Origin: Rotaria macrura
Lineage: Eukaryota > Rotifera > Eurotatoria > Philodinida > Philodinidae
Direction of reading: 5' to 3'
Length of the DNA: 64,000 nucleotides
Assembly (NCBI GenBank): GCA_900239685.1
Contig: OENT01000442.1
Coordinates: forward strand, 1 to 64,000
Shown here: in pieces, positions 25,729 to 39,700 of the stretch
How positions within the stretch are numbered: the first letter of the stretch is position 1
Layout: each line of letters opens with the position of its first letter
Translations under genes and position numbers: made by a program
The notes under the pieces: generated by a model
What the model was told of the DNA's origin: nothing
Seen by the model: only the letters and a program-made list of their open reading frames with translations
Database searches by the model: none

Positions 25729-28700
25729 CTAATAATCAGTCACATAGGCTTGACTGATTTCATCCCCTTCTTCTTCTAATAAATCAATATACTGTTGAGA
25801 ATATACAATTGGTTTCGGTCTATATAAAATAAAATAAAATTGTTTTGGCTAACATGATACACACAGATAATTAAAAAAATGGAAACTAGCTCATCTCTCA
25901 TAATAAAACCGTACGTTGTTTTAGGATTTATGATAATAAATATATTAGGATTCATAGGAGTCCGTCATGTAGATTACGGATGAGTATCTAATGAGTGCCT
26001 GTTCAAGTCTTAGGTAAAAATGTCGTAGTCAAATACGTATCTACTGAAACTATGATGTTATTCGTAAATTTTGACGATGAAAAACAGTTAAATAGTTTTG
26101 CCAATGAAGTGAGATGTATGTAAACTCTTGGACATTTCTTTATTAAACAAAATGTAAAGTATCTAATTTCACAATACAACACAACTCATGTCAAAAGTAG
26201 CCGGACGGCATGAGTCATACTCTGTGGTTCCCGCAGCTCAGATCTCTACGAGCCTACGTAGATTCCATTCTGTAAGTCGAAGCCAAAGGGTCGACTACTC
26301 TGAATTTACAAGACGTGACAGTATTTTAACAAGAAGATTTAGATGAGAATTCACCTTGCGACAATTACACATAAAATCGATTGAAATTGAGATACGAAAG
26401 AGTGGACGAGTCGACTTTTTCTTCAGTATGGAAGTACATTAGAGTTTGTCTAAAGATTGAGAACGAGTCTCGAAGTCAGAAACATACTACATGTAACGTA
26501 TGTGCATATTAGAATTTAAAATAATGAGAAATTTTATGAAACTTGTTGAGCATTAATTATTTCGATTGCAAATAGTAAAGAAGTATCAATGTTTATTTTC
26601 ATTACTAATTCTCAAGCCGATGATATTTTCTTCAACATCCCTTACAAATCATGTTTACCAATGAATGATTATTGAGTGAAAATAAAAACTAACCTAGCAT
26701 AGTAACATTTGAGTGTGAGTAATCTGAACAAATTTTCAAGGGTATGTGTCATATTTGTATTATCGATGAGTATATCTTGTGATATACAACTAGTAATTAT
26801 GTTTGCATTTAATTTGGCGATATCAGCTCGAAGACGATCGTTTGTTGCAGTATCGCTATTGAATCTCTGTAAAAGAATTACATATTTTTTGTTGATGAAT
26901 TATTTCATAACGATCAACGAAGTATTTATTTTCTTACAATTGATGTAGACGAAATGGTAATGTAATGTGAAGATAAAATGCAATAACATTAATCAATTGA
27001 CAAGCGTGTGATAAAGCTGAAAGTACTTCATAAGATTCATGTATCAGCGTTGATTGAAGAGAATCAGACTCAGAATTTCTATTGTCAACATCGATTGTAA
27101 GAAGAGCTAGAATAAAATATTCATTAGAATTAAGACTGATCGTACAACATTGCTAAATACTTCAGATGCATGTCGACATATAGCATCCCGACGAAAGATT
27201 TATTTCTAATACACAAGAAATTCTAATTGATTCATCACTTTTTTTGTTTGTTTCTATTGCTATCTGTTTGTTGTCGATCAATGGAGAAAAGATTTTATTT
27301 CATTCAGTTTTCGTTTGTTAAATTCTGTGTATTTTACTTACACTTTTCATTTTGAGATTTTAGTATATCAAATACCTGTCCTTCTTTCTTCAGAATACTC
27401 TCTTGTATTCTTTTATGTTTCAGGTCAATTCACTGGCGATACTCAATCATACAAGTTATCTTTAACATTCTATACTCGTATGGCATATGCTGAGCATAAA
27501 TCCCATAATTAGATAATTGCAAAAAAGGAAAAACTTTCAACCTTAGCCACATTCACATTGACACTGTCAACCTTAGCAGTTTAAGTATAGACGACTTCAT
27601 AATGAAAGTTCAAATACATAGTCCTACTGAACTAAGGCAAGATTGTGAACCACTGAAACTGGCTAGGAATGCTGCGTTCTCAAAAGTCTCCCGAGCTGTT
27701 CAATCATCCACTGATTATTAGCCGTATAAGATCTATCGGAATTCTAAGTCTTAGTAGTACCCAGTCGTGTTTTACCTTTTTCCTATGTTTCTTCATTATG
27801 ATCAAATGCGTCATTTTGACTCCTAAGCAACAGAGTGATCGTAAAACAACAGGATTGATGTCATATCTGTCAGAAAGTATCTATCTGAGATTGTGATAGC
27901 GAACACTGTCGTTTGGCATTGGTGAAATTATAATTAAAAAGTTCATTTTCAAACTTCTAACATGATTGTATGACTCAAAAAAAATAGAAAAACCCTCGTA
28001 GAGAAATTAATCCACTCAGTTAATAATTATGTCTTAATAAAATTATAATACATACGTCGGAGAATTCGATAATCTCCAGTAGTCGGTAACGATGCGTTGA
28101 CAATTTGATATCGACTTTCTTCGCCACTTATTGATTCATCGATTGCCGAACAATCACAACCTGTTTCATCAACAATAGGTTGTTGAGCATTTAATAAAGC
28201 TCGTATTGTTGAATCTCTATAAATACGAGAAAACTATAAAATATAAATTTAATATTGTGAGAAAAATCAACAAATCTTGTCACTTTTCGATAGATGATAA
28301 GTGTTCAATCGGAAAAACATATTTATATACTTCAGTCAGACGTTTTCGACGAATAAAATTCAATCTCTGTTCTTGTTCTAAACGTTGCTTATCGTGCAGT
28401 CGGATTTTATCATTCGATGAGTTTAATAATTTTTTAATGCCAATAAATTTTCGTTTAATGAAGTCAACTCGTAAATTTGATTCATTTATACGTTTCATAA
28501 TGTTGATCTTGCCTTCTTCATCTAAATGAGAAAATGAATGAAAAAAGAAAGAAGAAGAAGAAACACAAAAGTTGCTGTTTGTCTCTACTTCTTTTAATCT
28601 GTTCTTGTAAACGTGATATTGATTCATTGATGAGATTAAGACGTTTTTCTCGGACGCGAATTTCTTCTGACTAAAAAAAATTACATGATGAAACTTTGAA

Positions 28701-30308
28701 TTTCTCATAGCTGTTTCATAATGAGACATACGATAAAGTCTTGCTCAATTGCAAAACAAAATATTTATATTAGATTTTTTTATTGTAAAATGTAACCAAG
28801 CTTATGATTTGACTGTGATGTCTCTCATTCGACATGTTGATATTAACATCAGAATTTATGAATATAATTGAGATTTTCGTGATGAACTATTCGTACGACT
28901 AAAGATCTCTGAAGAAAGTTTTCAGTTAAAAAAAACAAGCATTCGTTTGTCTAAGAGTACATCGGGATTAGGAAAAGTAATTATTGCCTCTTTGCAGAAT
29001 TGACATGGATATTTGTAACAAACAAGATTTCTTCATCAGAACTTCATAGATCATTAGAGTTTACAACATGTTGTTTTTTTGGTACTAACGTAAAAATGAA
29101 CAATAATTTCGAGATCTATTTTATTAGAAAGCTTACTTATCAATTTTGACATAGCTTACAATGTATTTGTTAAACAAAAATTATTCCCTGTTAACAATGT
29201 ACTGCTTATTCTAAATACATTGGCTATTCGAGCATGAAAAAACTTGAAAGTTTATCACGAATGTTCGACTATCCGAAGACTAATTACAAGTAACATATTA
29301 ATAATTTGCATGATAAGATCTCATATTTCAGTTGATGAAGATTCTTTCATGCGGATCAATAAGAAGCAACTCGAATGAGAGAACTATCAACAATCAACTG
29401 AAGATATCTTTTCTTCGATCGAGCAGTGATTGTCATTCCATAACGTGTAATCAAATATCATGAACAATGTACAAGTTTTCACTAAGTCTGATCTGTCTAA
29501 GCATATGATAATTACTAAGAAACTATGGTTAGTTATCAGAGTTTTGGAAACGTGCTGCATGTCAATGAATGAATAATTTCGTAATTCTTTAAAACTGACA
29601 AGAACATTGATACTGCTCACTCGATTGATTTGAAAAGTAACTTAAATTCTAAGGCGTTTTCTAAAACGTTTTACCATTTGATGCATTTTCATTATCGATT
29701 TCATTTTCTTTTGATATCTAAAAGAGAAAAAGTGTCATGAAATTGTTTATTTTTTTTTTGGTTTTAAGTATCAAAACTTACTCAGCTTGTAAAAGGCTTT
29801 TTTCTGTTGTAAATTTTTTCAAAATAAACATTCTATCAGAACATCTAAAAAATGAACATATTCATGTAAAAATAATCGTGAGTCAAACATTATTCTTCTC
29901 TTACTGTAAATGTGGTGGTGTATTGATCGAAGATTTATTTGAATATTGTTGAAATTCTTCACGATCAGTTGAATTCAACATATTTATAAATATTTGTCTT
30001 TGTTCATTGGAATATGGATTATGTTTAGATGGACAAAATTGACCTGTATTAACACATTTTGTACAGATGAAGGTTGAACCATAAATTATTTTTCGGCATA
30101 AAAAACATTTATAAGATGATGCGTCAGCTTTTATGTTTCCTTGAATGTTCATTGCAAGTACTAATAGATCATCATCATTATCAATATTTGAACGATTATT
30201 ACCTCTGTAGGTTAAAAGTAAAATATTATTTGGTACAATTGTTATTGGTATTAAATTGGATGGAGATGATGTTCAATTAGATGAAATAAGTTCATCTTCA
30301 ATATCCAT
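25729..30308 (-). CDS. ATG14: ATG14/Barkor-like autophagy protein, with a premature in-frame stop near the 5' end
   Basis: ATG14 is the autophagy-specific subunit of the class III PI3-kinase complex with Beclin 1. Exons are 30308-29905, 29844-29782, 29717-29675, 28670-28589, 28521-28284, 28216-28056, 27106-26938, 26864-26694 and 25819-25729. An N-terminal zinc knuckle (two CxxC pairs: CFLC and CTKC) is followed by a coiled coil, then VYKYVFPIEHL matching the ATG14/UVRAG FPIE segment, a LPTTGDY motif, and LNANIITSCISQ resembling LNANI in ATG14. The ATG at 30308 follows an acceptor-like AG, but codon 12 is TGA (30275-30273). The frame is open again to the donor, so translation may start at Met 30152 (421 aa), still before the zinc knuckle. 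Exon 8 uses the second AG of an AGAG acceptor. An extra coding-like stretch at about 25,557-25,660 could not be joined in frame. UVRAG is less likely because UVRAG lacks the zinc knuckle. Confidence 0.75.
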
Positions 30309-31961
30309 TGTTTTCTTTTTAATAAATAATATCTATAAAGAAGAAAAGCAGAGTGTTACAAGAAGTATACATCAACAGAAATAAAAATTTCTATTTGCAC
30401 ATATAGGTTGGGCTACTATTCGAAAAGTAATATTAAAAAATAAATAGGAATAAAAAGCAATCGATTATTATTAATTATATTGCTGGTAAGAAGTACGAAT
30501 TATTGTTATTTTTTACCATACATCATAGAGAAATCACTTCAACGTTGAGAAATTGTTGAAGTCCTTGCAGTATGATGAGTATTATTTAATTAATATTTTC
30601 GATATTGTTCTTCCGTTTGTCGTTGACCAATATTTTCATCCATGCAAACAATTGCTTCCATAGAATTATTCGAAATATGCCGTTAATCATCATCCCATTT
30701 TAAAAACAACAACAACAAATGTACTCATTCGAACATTTTCTTATATGTCGATAAGACGCCTTTTTTTTGTTGTCTTTTCATCTATAAATATATTTTCACG
30801 TTCGTTGAAATTGAGTCAACAATAGAAAAAAAAGGAACAATAAATAAACAACTAATATGACTTGAAAATTCCAACAAAAAGAATTCGAATCGGTTCATTA
30901 TAAAATCCAATTATGATGTTTCAAAAAGGAACAAGAGGCCATGGTGTTGTTGGTGGTTAATAGCGTGATCAAGCAATAACAAATGATAGGCACAATCGAC
31001 AAGAAACATTAATTCGATCAGATACCACAATCTTTACCTAGTCGCCTATTGTATGTGTCAACAATGATAGAAGGAGAATCAGTAGAACATGGAAAAGAAC
31101 TCTTCTAATGGTTTTAGTTATTGTCTAAATCATAGTTTGAGATGATTTCAGTTGATGATCAATCTAATCTCATAACTAACTTGCAGATTAAATTTTAACA
31201 AAATGAATAATTGTCTCGTAATGACATTGAATTCCTTGCTACTCATAAGTAATGATGATGACGTCCAATTTTCACAGTGATTTTATTTCAAGATTCAGAT
31301 TGTGTATAACAACGAACTCAACTGAATTGAGAACTCGCCAATTTGAGAATGTTTTATTTTTATAATAATCACTAAAATATCAATACTTCTTACATAGTGT
31401 AGTGAAAACCTAGAAAAAAATCTATCATGTTTAATAGATTTCAGAAAAAAAGCACGGTATGGTAATTATCATCTGAGTGTTTTTCAATATGATGTCAATT
31501 TACACCAATGTCTAATACGATAATAAGATTATTTTCTTTAGTTTCGCTCATCTCATGCTATTCAGTTTCATCTAAGGATTCAAATACTATTCTTCTTTTA
31601 ATAAATACAAAAAAACCGTTAGTCAACAAAGTTATCAAGTCACGAAACAATTGAACATATAAAGGAATCAAAGTACTGTGACGACCTAATAATAACATAA
31701 AGTTTCATCACAAAATAAAACGAACAAATAATCACCATAGAAAAGATAAGAAGATAAACAAGATGAAGAGTCGAAATGTACAAAAAGAGAGGAAAGAAAG
31801 TTCTCGCCAGTGACAAAGCAAAACAAAAAGAAGTTTAAAGTAAGATACGATCACAGCTTAAAAATGGAAAGAATCTGACCTGGCGAGCAATAAAACGATT
31901 AATAAGTCACAATGTATGACTGGCTATATACGAATGTAAGAGATTCACAGAGACTTTGCTT
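30309..31961. other. intergenic, no gene seen
   Basis: About 1.65 kb of AT-rich DNA lies between two minus-strand genes and probably holds the ATG14-like promoter and the 3' UTR of the ankyrin/SOCS gene. An acceptor-like AG lies about 25 bp upstream of the ATG at 30308. Confidence 0.4.
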
Positions 31962-34900
31962 TTACATATCATAAAAATGAATTAATCGTTCTTTGAGTTC
32001 AACACCTATTGATAAACAAGTTACGCTATCAATAAATGGCTTTTTTAAATGTTGATAAAGATATTTGCTTGATATGTGTCGAAGTGAACATACAGAGTTT
32101 TTAGATTTTACGATTGAAAGAAAATATTTGTACATATCAATCGATAAGCGTTTTACTGGTATTTGTAGAAGAATATTTTCTGTCTTATTGATCATTATTG
32201 ATGAGTGTAGCATATAAAAAAGATCAATAAATGCTATCAATAAACAGTGATGAATGATTTTGCTTTGTAAACATAAATAAACAATTGGTAATTGTAATGG
32301 ATCATTATTAATTACATCAATTGGTGTATGATTAATAAAAATAAGTATTAATTCATATATTGAATGAATTTGTAAGCATGTTTGAGTCATTGATAATAAG
32401 TCAAGTAAAATAAAAAATAAATTTTGTAAACATATATCATTATCATTTAATGTTAATGATGATTTACGTGGCACGGTCAATGTCGTCGTCGTCGCTGTCA
32501 TTGTCGTCATCGTTGTTGTTTTTAGTAAAGATGCAGTAGCATTAGTTTGATTTGTGAAGCTTAATCGACGTACAATAATGCTGAAGAATTCTTGCATAAA
32601 TAAGTTTTTTCCAATAAGACTCGAACATAAAAAGTTTGGATTTGTAATCCATAATTTAAATAGATGCATTAATATACTTTTATTCAATCTTAATGGCTGA
32701 TGTTCATATTGTATAAGTAGATGAATTATTGAAAGTATATCCGACAGATCTTCATTGTTTACATGTACAAAATGAAGAAGTTGTATAAATCGTTGAAGAC
32801 TATACTTGAAAAGAGTAGAACGAGTTTTAGTTTGATTCAATGATGAAAATAAGATCACTATTAAACGTATCAAATATTTCATATCGAATATTGTTGTTAG
32901 TATTGATGACAAACGCTTTGCTAGATCAACAAGATTTGATAGAAGACAATCAAGACTATTTCGATATGAACCAGCTGATATATCAATACGGGCTCCATGC
33001 TTAATTAAGATTTCAATTAAAATTAAATAGGAATCACGCCATTCGTCAACAATGTCAACATCATATATGGGAACTGATGTTGCCATTGGTTCAATACATT
33101 TATTTACTAGAACAAAACAAAAAAGGTTCATATATGAATATAACGATATGAACTGAAACATTTCGAATATGTGAAAAAAACATCTCAATGCTTAATTAGA
33201 AAATATTCGAGAGGAATATACGCAAAAAAAATTGGACTATCATTTTGACGGCAAAAAGATATTATTGCAGCGAACACTGACATTGTGAAGAGAAATTTTG
33301 TTGAAAATCAGAATTTAACTTTTGTTCTCGAATGTTTCATAGATTTAAATCGATTCTCTTAATAATTCGAACATCATTGAACAACGTTCATGCATTTATT
33401 CAACGTAACAAACTCTTTAATCTTGGTCTCTAGAGTAGATAGAAACGAAAAAAAATGAATTCTTTCGTTGATCTTCTGTACTGTTCATTTATTAGGGAAT
33501 TGCGAATACAATATGTCAATACATACTTCTATGATCATGTGCATGAAATTTAGATTCTATCAAATGAATACATTTGCTTTTACAGTCATTTGTATTTTAA
33601 ATAGAGCTTTTATTTCGGTAACATGATTTCAATCTCGAGTAAAATCGAAATTATGCTTTTAGTTGTGCGATGTTGACATCTACTTAACGTTCACAATGAA
33701 TTCGTACATGTAAAACTCATGTCAATTTATCTTTAATAGCAATTATTTTTGTAAAACAGAACAGTTAACAATTAGACGTTCTGAAACAAAACTACCCTAT
33801 GTACATTAGTAATTTTCATTTTTCTCTATTAATTGTTTTGGATTTCTACTACGCTTTTATGTTTGGATCTTCAATATTGTCTAGATTAAGTAGACTCCTG
33901 CGTCAAATATACTATTTTCTAGAAATATATATGATTATACTCACAATTTTTTGATGAAGATTGAAGACTACGTGAAAAGAATACCATTTTAAGAAAATCT
34001 TCATTGCATAAAAGAATTTGTATCATACAGTGATTTGATAGGTTTGGTCTAAACTCTCAAATATTTATTACTATTCGTTATATGTAAATTTCTTAACATA
34101 CCTATTTATAAAGTCTTTTAAACCAGATTCTAAACAACGTTCAACCATTTTGATCATTTCTGTTGGTTTATAATTTAATGGATTTTGTCCAAGTAATGAA
34201 TGAACTAGTGTGTTATTTTCTCTATCACATAAACCTGTTGTTATTCTATTAAAATAAACACAATCTGATGATAGAAGTATATTGTAAATTCTATCTGATT
34301 TAATATTTGATAATAATTCGTAAGTCTTTAATTGTATATCTGAGCTATTTACAGTCATATGAAAATGATTATTAAATTCATCACAATGTGTTTCAAGGAA
34401 ATATTCTAATATCATCGTAGCTTCATATTCAATCATTTGATGTAATAAACGTAGAAGATGTGCTGTATAGCTTGATAGGTTTGTTAAAATACATGCTGAT
34501 GATGATGATGATGATGATGATGTTGAACGAAAATGTGTCGATGGTTGATGAAATATATGATCATATATACGAGAAGGCAATGAACGTCGATGCATCATAT
34601 AGGCATTCTTAGGTACTTTATTTAATTGTTGTTGACTTTTTGTACGATGTATAGCTTGGTTTTGTTTTGTTGGACAATCGTATTTTTCTCGTTGTATTAT
34701 CGATAAACTTTTAATATTTTCTTTCATTTGCATTTCACTTAATTTTGTTCGATCAATAGTTCCTGCACGTAATGGTAATTTAACTCCTACAGAACTTCCA
34801 TCCATTGTATAATAACCACCATCGGTAGTTGCCGCAGGTGTTTCTTCTTCATGCATTCGTTCGACTTGATTACCTTTGTCTGATAATGCCTGAATATAAG

Positions 34901-36781
34901 ATTAGAACATATGTTATATAATTACATAAACATTCTTCGATAAAAGCCAACAGATGTATAGATATTAATTTTAACAGACATCACTTATTGTAAGAGTACT
35001 CAATGGATGCTGATATATATTTTTTCATGGTTGGAACAGCCAGAAGAAAAATAGAAATCAGATACTGTATTCAGTATGTGTTGTTGTATCATCTGAGCGA
35101 AGAAACATATTGATTCTGCTGATGAATAAATTCTATAGCAAATCTATGTTGGGATATGTATAAATTTCAGTATCTCTCATTTCTAGATAATAGTTCATAG
35201 GAAACTATGCGACCGTAACAAGACTATTCAGGCACAAGTGACTCTGTACGAGAGTTGCTTTCGTTTGAGCGCTAATGATATAATTGTCACAATATTTTTG
35301 AAAGCGTACGTTCAATTCCAATGAAAGGATTTATTTTTATGTTCTTTGAAGTTTACAGTTGTAATATTAAAAATACTAAGGGAAATGTTTGTTACGTTTT
35401 AAAAAGGTGCTGTGATATCAGAGTGTTTTGCATTTTCGTCAAATGATCTTGATCGCTTCTTAATTTACCGTAATGGTTAAATCTAGTGTTTGAAATATTT
35501 CATGAATACACTAAATATAAACGAATTCACATGATTGGAGTGTTGCGAACGTTTATCTCGTGAAAAGAGAATGACGAAGAATTTATCCTTGACTTAATTT
35601 CTTCGTTTACTTTATACTTGAAGCATCATAATGAGTAATGATTCCTATTCAAAATTAACTTGCATTAAGATTTTAATCAAACCACTAATTTAAACAACTA
35701 ATCTCAACGATTTTCAAACGATGCATTGAAAGCACAAAATAATACTGCTTGACAGCTATTGTCGTTTACGTATTTGACTATTTATAAAGGTGTTTTTTTG
35801 TTATTTTGTTTCAAGGATGAAAAACAAAGAAAAAAAAACAAACCTGTATAGCATCAAACTGATTAACGCCAATTGCTTCACCATCGGGAATGTCACATAT
35901 GGAAGAACAAGATTCATGTTCAACATCATCTGATAGATCATCATTAGTAATTATATTTTGTTGCTGCTCCATTGATTCATCACTATTAAGTGAGATAATA
36001 TTTTCATCAAAATTTTCAATTTTTAATTTATCACTAAATAGATCCAAATCTGTTCGGGGTATATCTTTGTTTGAGTTTGCCATATTATCCATCATATTCT
36101 CAGCTGATATTGATATTGTTAATGATGTTACCATTGGGAATGAATGTATTATTTCACCCATGAGTAAACGAAACATTACTAAATGGTCGAATTTCAGAAC
36201 AATGCCAAGAGAATTTATATCATGTTTAGTTTTAATTAAATCAAGTAATTTTGAAAAATGTTCTTTATCGATTTCTTGTGATAAATATTTCAATGTCGTT
36301 GGTGATAGTATTGTTGTTTCCGACGGATTGGCACCATGATTAAGTAATGTTTGTACTATATCGATACGGTTTAAACCACAAGCTAAGACAAGTGGTAAAT
36401 CTGTACCAGACAGACCTGTTCGAGCTGGATTACATCCATATTCCAATAAAAATCTCAGAGCTTCTGTATAATTGTTTAATATACACCATTGCACTAGGTT
36501 ATAATTAGTCGTATTACGTACCATTAATAAATCTTTGCCTGGTGATAAACGATTAAGTTGATTTATGAGCATGGGCTCATCTTCTGGTTTTTTGACTACG
36601 AAGAATTATAATAGTTATTAAAAATGTAAACGAAAAACAGAGCACAAATCGAGGTACCTGTTATGAATAATCCTTGTATAAATTGAATTTCTTCGTGTAG
36701 TAAATCTCGACCTAATAACCAATAGCAGAAGCTTGTTCCAACATCGATTAATGATAATAATGAAGTAGTGGTTAGTTTCAT
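31962..36781 (-). CDS. ankyrin-repeat protein with SOCS-box-like C-terminus, 970 aa
   Basis: Exons are 36781-36658, 36595-35844, 34889-34102, 34048-33945 and 33106-31962; all junctions keep frame. At least two clear ankyrin units lie at about residues 60-125 (NLVQWCILNNYTEALRFLLE and LVLACGLNRIDIVQTLLNHG). A further ankyrin-like unit (LILIEILIKHGARID) begins the last exon. A middle segment is acidic and Ser-rich, including a nine-serine tract encoded by a GAT/TCA repeat (34,496-34,525). The C-terminal 40 residues read SVCSLRHISSKYLYQHLKKP, then IGVELKERLIHF. That fits the SOCS-box pattern (SLRHLCR...LP..LK.YL), which would recruit Elongin B/C and Cullin 5. If correct, it is an ASB-type ubiquitin-ligase adaptor, though roughly twice the usual ASB length. 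The family call is inference. A 5' non-coding exon upstream of 36,789 is possible. Confidence 0.65.
34496..34525. repeat. GAT trinucleotide repeat encoding polyserine
   Basis: A run of GAT units on the plus strand reads TCA codons on the minus strand. It gives a nine-serine tract in the ankyrin/SOCS protein and is likely to vary in length between alleles. Confidence 0.85.
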
Positions 36782-39700
36782 TTTTTTGTCTGAAAGCCAA
36801 AAAAATGAATCTGATTTATATATAGAAGAGTATTGCAGTGAAATAAAATGACAGGTTATAAAAATACTGTTTACTACGAAACCTTTTTATCGACATTATC
36901 TACATCCTAAGAAACGTCCTAAGACATAACACGTACCTTTTCTTGCCACTTCTTTTCAATGCTACAGTATATTCTATGACTTACGACAGAAAAAGTAAAG
37001 TAGGATAAGAGTGAAGAAAAAATGGATATTAACAACCAACTCGTATCACCCCGTTCCAAAGTTCACATGAAAATCAAACATACACCACACAAACACGCTT
37101 TCTTTCCCTCTGTGTAAGCATGTACATTCAAGCGAATATCATATTTTAGTGTCAAGTAACCACACATTCACAGTATGGGCTGCCTCTCATTCTGTGAAGC
37201 TTAGCCGTGTCTCTTACTCATTCGTTTGCTTTTTGTTATCATTCTTCTTCTTCTATCCGATGGTTCATTTCATGATTAGAATGATGAGTCACTAGAGCGA
37301 GACAATCATAATCATCACGATGACATTAGTAATTAATTTCAATATCTATATCGTGAAAATCCAAGTCACATATATTCTATGCCTATAAATAGCAGAATAA
37401 AAATATTGAAGGAAAGACACCTATGTCATCTGCTTGTTTCATAGATATGTATTTGTTTACAAAGGTCGAGTGTTATCATCAATATGGAAGTTATACGATA
37501 AGAAAGTAGAAAATGAAACTGCGAAATTACTGGCAGTTTGCAACTTACCTATTTCATTTTCGTTTTTTTCTATTACCCCACTTCATTTAGATAAGAAAGA
37601 AAAATATGACGAATTAATGTTTTTATAAGGTTATATTCGTATTGCATGACAACCCTTTACCTTGAGTATATTCAGTACTGTCTGCTTTATCAGTCTTGAT
37701 CATTTCTATTTTGGACTTCGAACGCAATGACATCGTTTATCTGTTTTATGTTTTACAAAGATTACTTGCAAATTTGTCCTAGTTCTTTAAATTATTATCT
37801 CATCAATAACCAATTATTAAGATTTCCTATGATACAAATTTTTCATCGAATCATTTCTGAAACAACTGTTACTGAGACATACAAACTAGCGTATGTCAAT
37901 AATGCCTTCATTATCTTCAATGTTCTCCCTTCAAAAGTAAAGCCAATACGTGCCAACGTTTAAATATACTAGGAATAAGAGAATCAATGTATAATTATCC
38001 ATCGTAATAGAACAGCATATGAATATTTCGACCAAAACAAAAGTAGATGATGAATTCAATTGTATGAAATATTATATCGTTTTAAAGATTTATCTTTTTG
38101 ATCATCAATGATAAATATGAATTAAGTTATGAAGATCTTATCGTTGTGACATAAAACAGAACATTGCTTTATCCATTATAGGCGTATAAACTCTATCTTT
38201 TGCTGTTGTTTTGTTTCATCATATGACTTGTCTTACTAATAAATCGAGAAACAAATGTGACTGTATTTATATGCTTTGTTACAAAAGCTTTGAAAAAACG
38301 AAACGAACTAAACATTAAAATGATATAAAAAAGATTAATTTTAGGCCTTTGGAAGAAATATTATAAAAACCTATCAGTTCAATCCATCGCAAATAATACG
38401 ATTACCGAGTTATTTATACTAAATAGCAGAACGAATCGGCGTTGTTTAATAGAGTTGTTCAGTTTGACTTTGCAAAACTACAAATGAAAACTTTTATTTT
38501 TCACGATTCAATCAATTGATGAAGTTTTCTCTTGTTCATTGAATAGATTATGGTCAGATAAATCAGATAGATTGTTTTTTTTTGTCGCAAGAACATATGG
38601 GAACTCGATGAATTATTATTCAGAATTAGATTCAGTTAGCGTTCAAAAGTTGATTATTGAACTATTTCTTGCTCTTTTCTAGAACAGAAAACTGATAAAT
38701 ATTTTTTAACTCATTCAGATTCAATGACTTTCCAAGGAAATATCTTTTAACAAATCACTCACAAACAAAACGTTTTCTTCTTAAAATTCTAGTTATTTTC
38801 ACAATAATTTTGATCAATTGACGAAATTGATTACTCGACATTCGTATGAAACCTATCAACTGAAAAAATATTTTAGTGAACTTTATTTTAAGTCGATTGC
38901 TTTTATTTCCTGACTGTTGACGAAATTTTGAATATTTGAATTGAACAATGAACATCTATCACGTATGTTTACAGAGTAATCGTTGCCGAATAATCTTCAA
39001 ACTGAACAAAAAAAAATATTTCGAAGATCTAACAACTAAAAATTAGTACATGATAGTATGAAAAGAATCCAATAGAATTTTATCAAAAATAAAACAACAA
39101 AGTTCATATGTGAAAACTCTTTCTATTCTATATGTTGTCTCGATGACCAGATTCTATACGGCTTGATCGAATGCTTCTAGCTTAGATTAGTCATTTGTGC
39201 TGTCACCATGAATGTTCCATAGAATTGACCAAGAACAAACAACATTGATGAATAAAAACAAATATGATTAACAATCTTCATAGAACATGATTGATTCACT
39301 CTGATGTTATCTATGCTAGTGTTTTATTGTTGAGAACAATTTCCATAATAATACTTCAATTTTCAACTATGATTTCTTTAATTATAAAACAGTTTATTTC
39401 ATTAAATATAATCAATGAGAATCATATTAGTAAATAGAAAATCTTCAAAGCTATGATGAAATATATCACATATGTATAGTGTTCGTGAAAATGAATGATG
39501 ATTAACTAGAACATTTGATTTTCAGATATCAACACGTCTTGATTATGTTACAGTATACTATTTGTGCTATTATTGTACGTCTGACTCGAAAAAAGAATAT
39601 TTCTCTCAGCATGATAGAAACTAGGCATCACCACATAGGTCACATAACCTACCGCTAATTGTCTCTAGAACTCATGCATCTATTGCTTATCTTTTGTAAA

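Noticed and set aside
28206..28529. Plus-strand frame of 107 codons
   Set aside because: Antisense shadow of the ATG14-like coiled-coil exon.
35890..36339. Plus-strand frame of 149 codons
   Set aside because: Antisense shadow of the second exon of the ankyrin gene.
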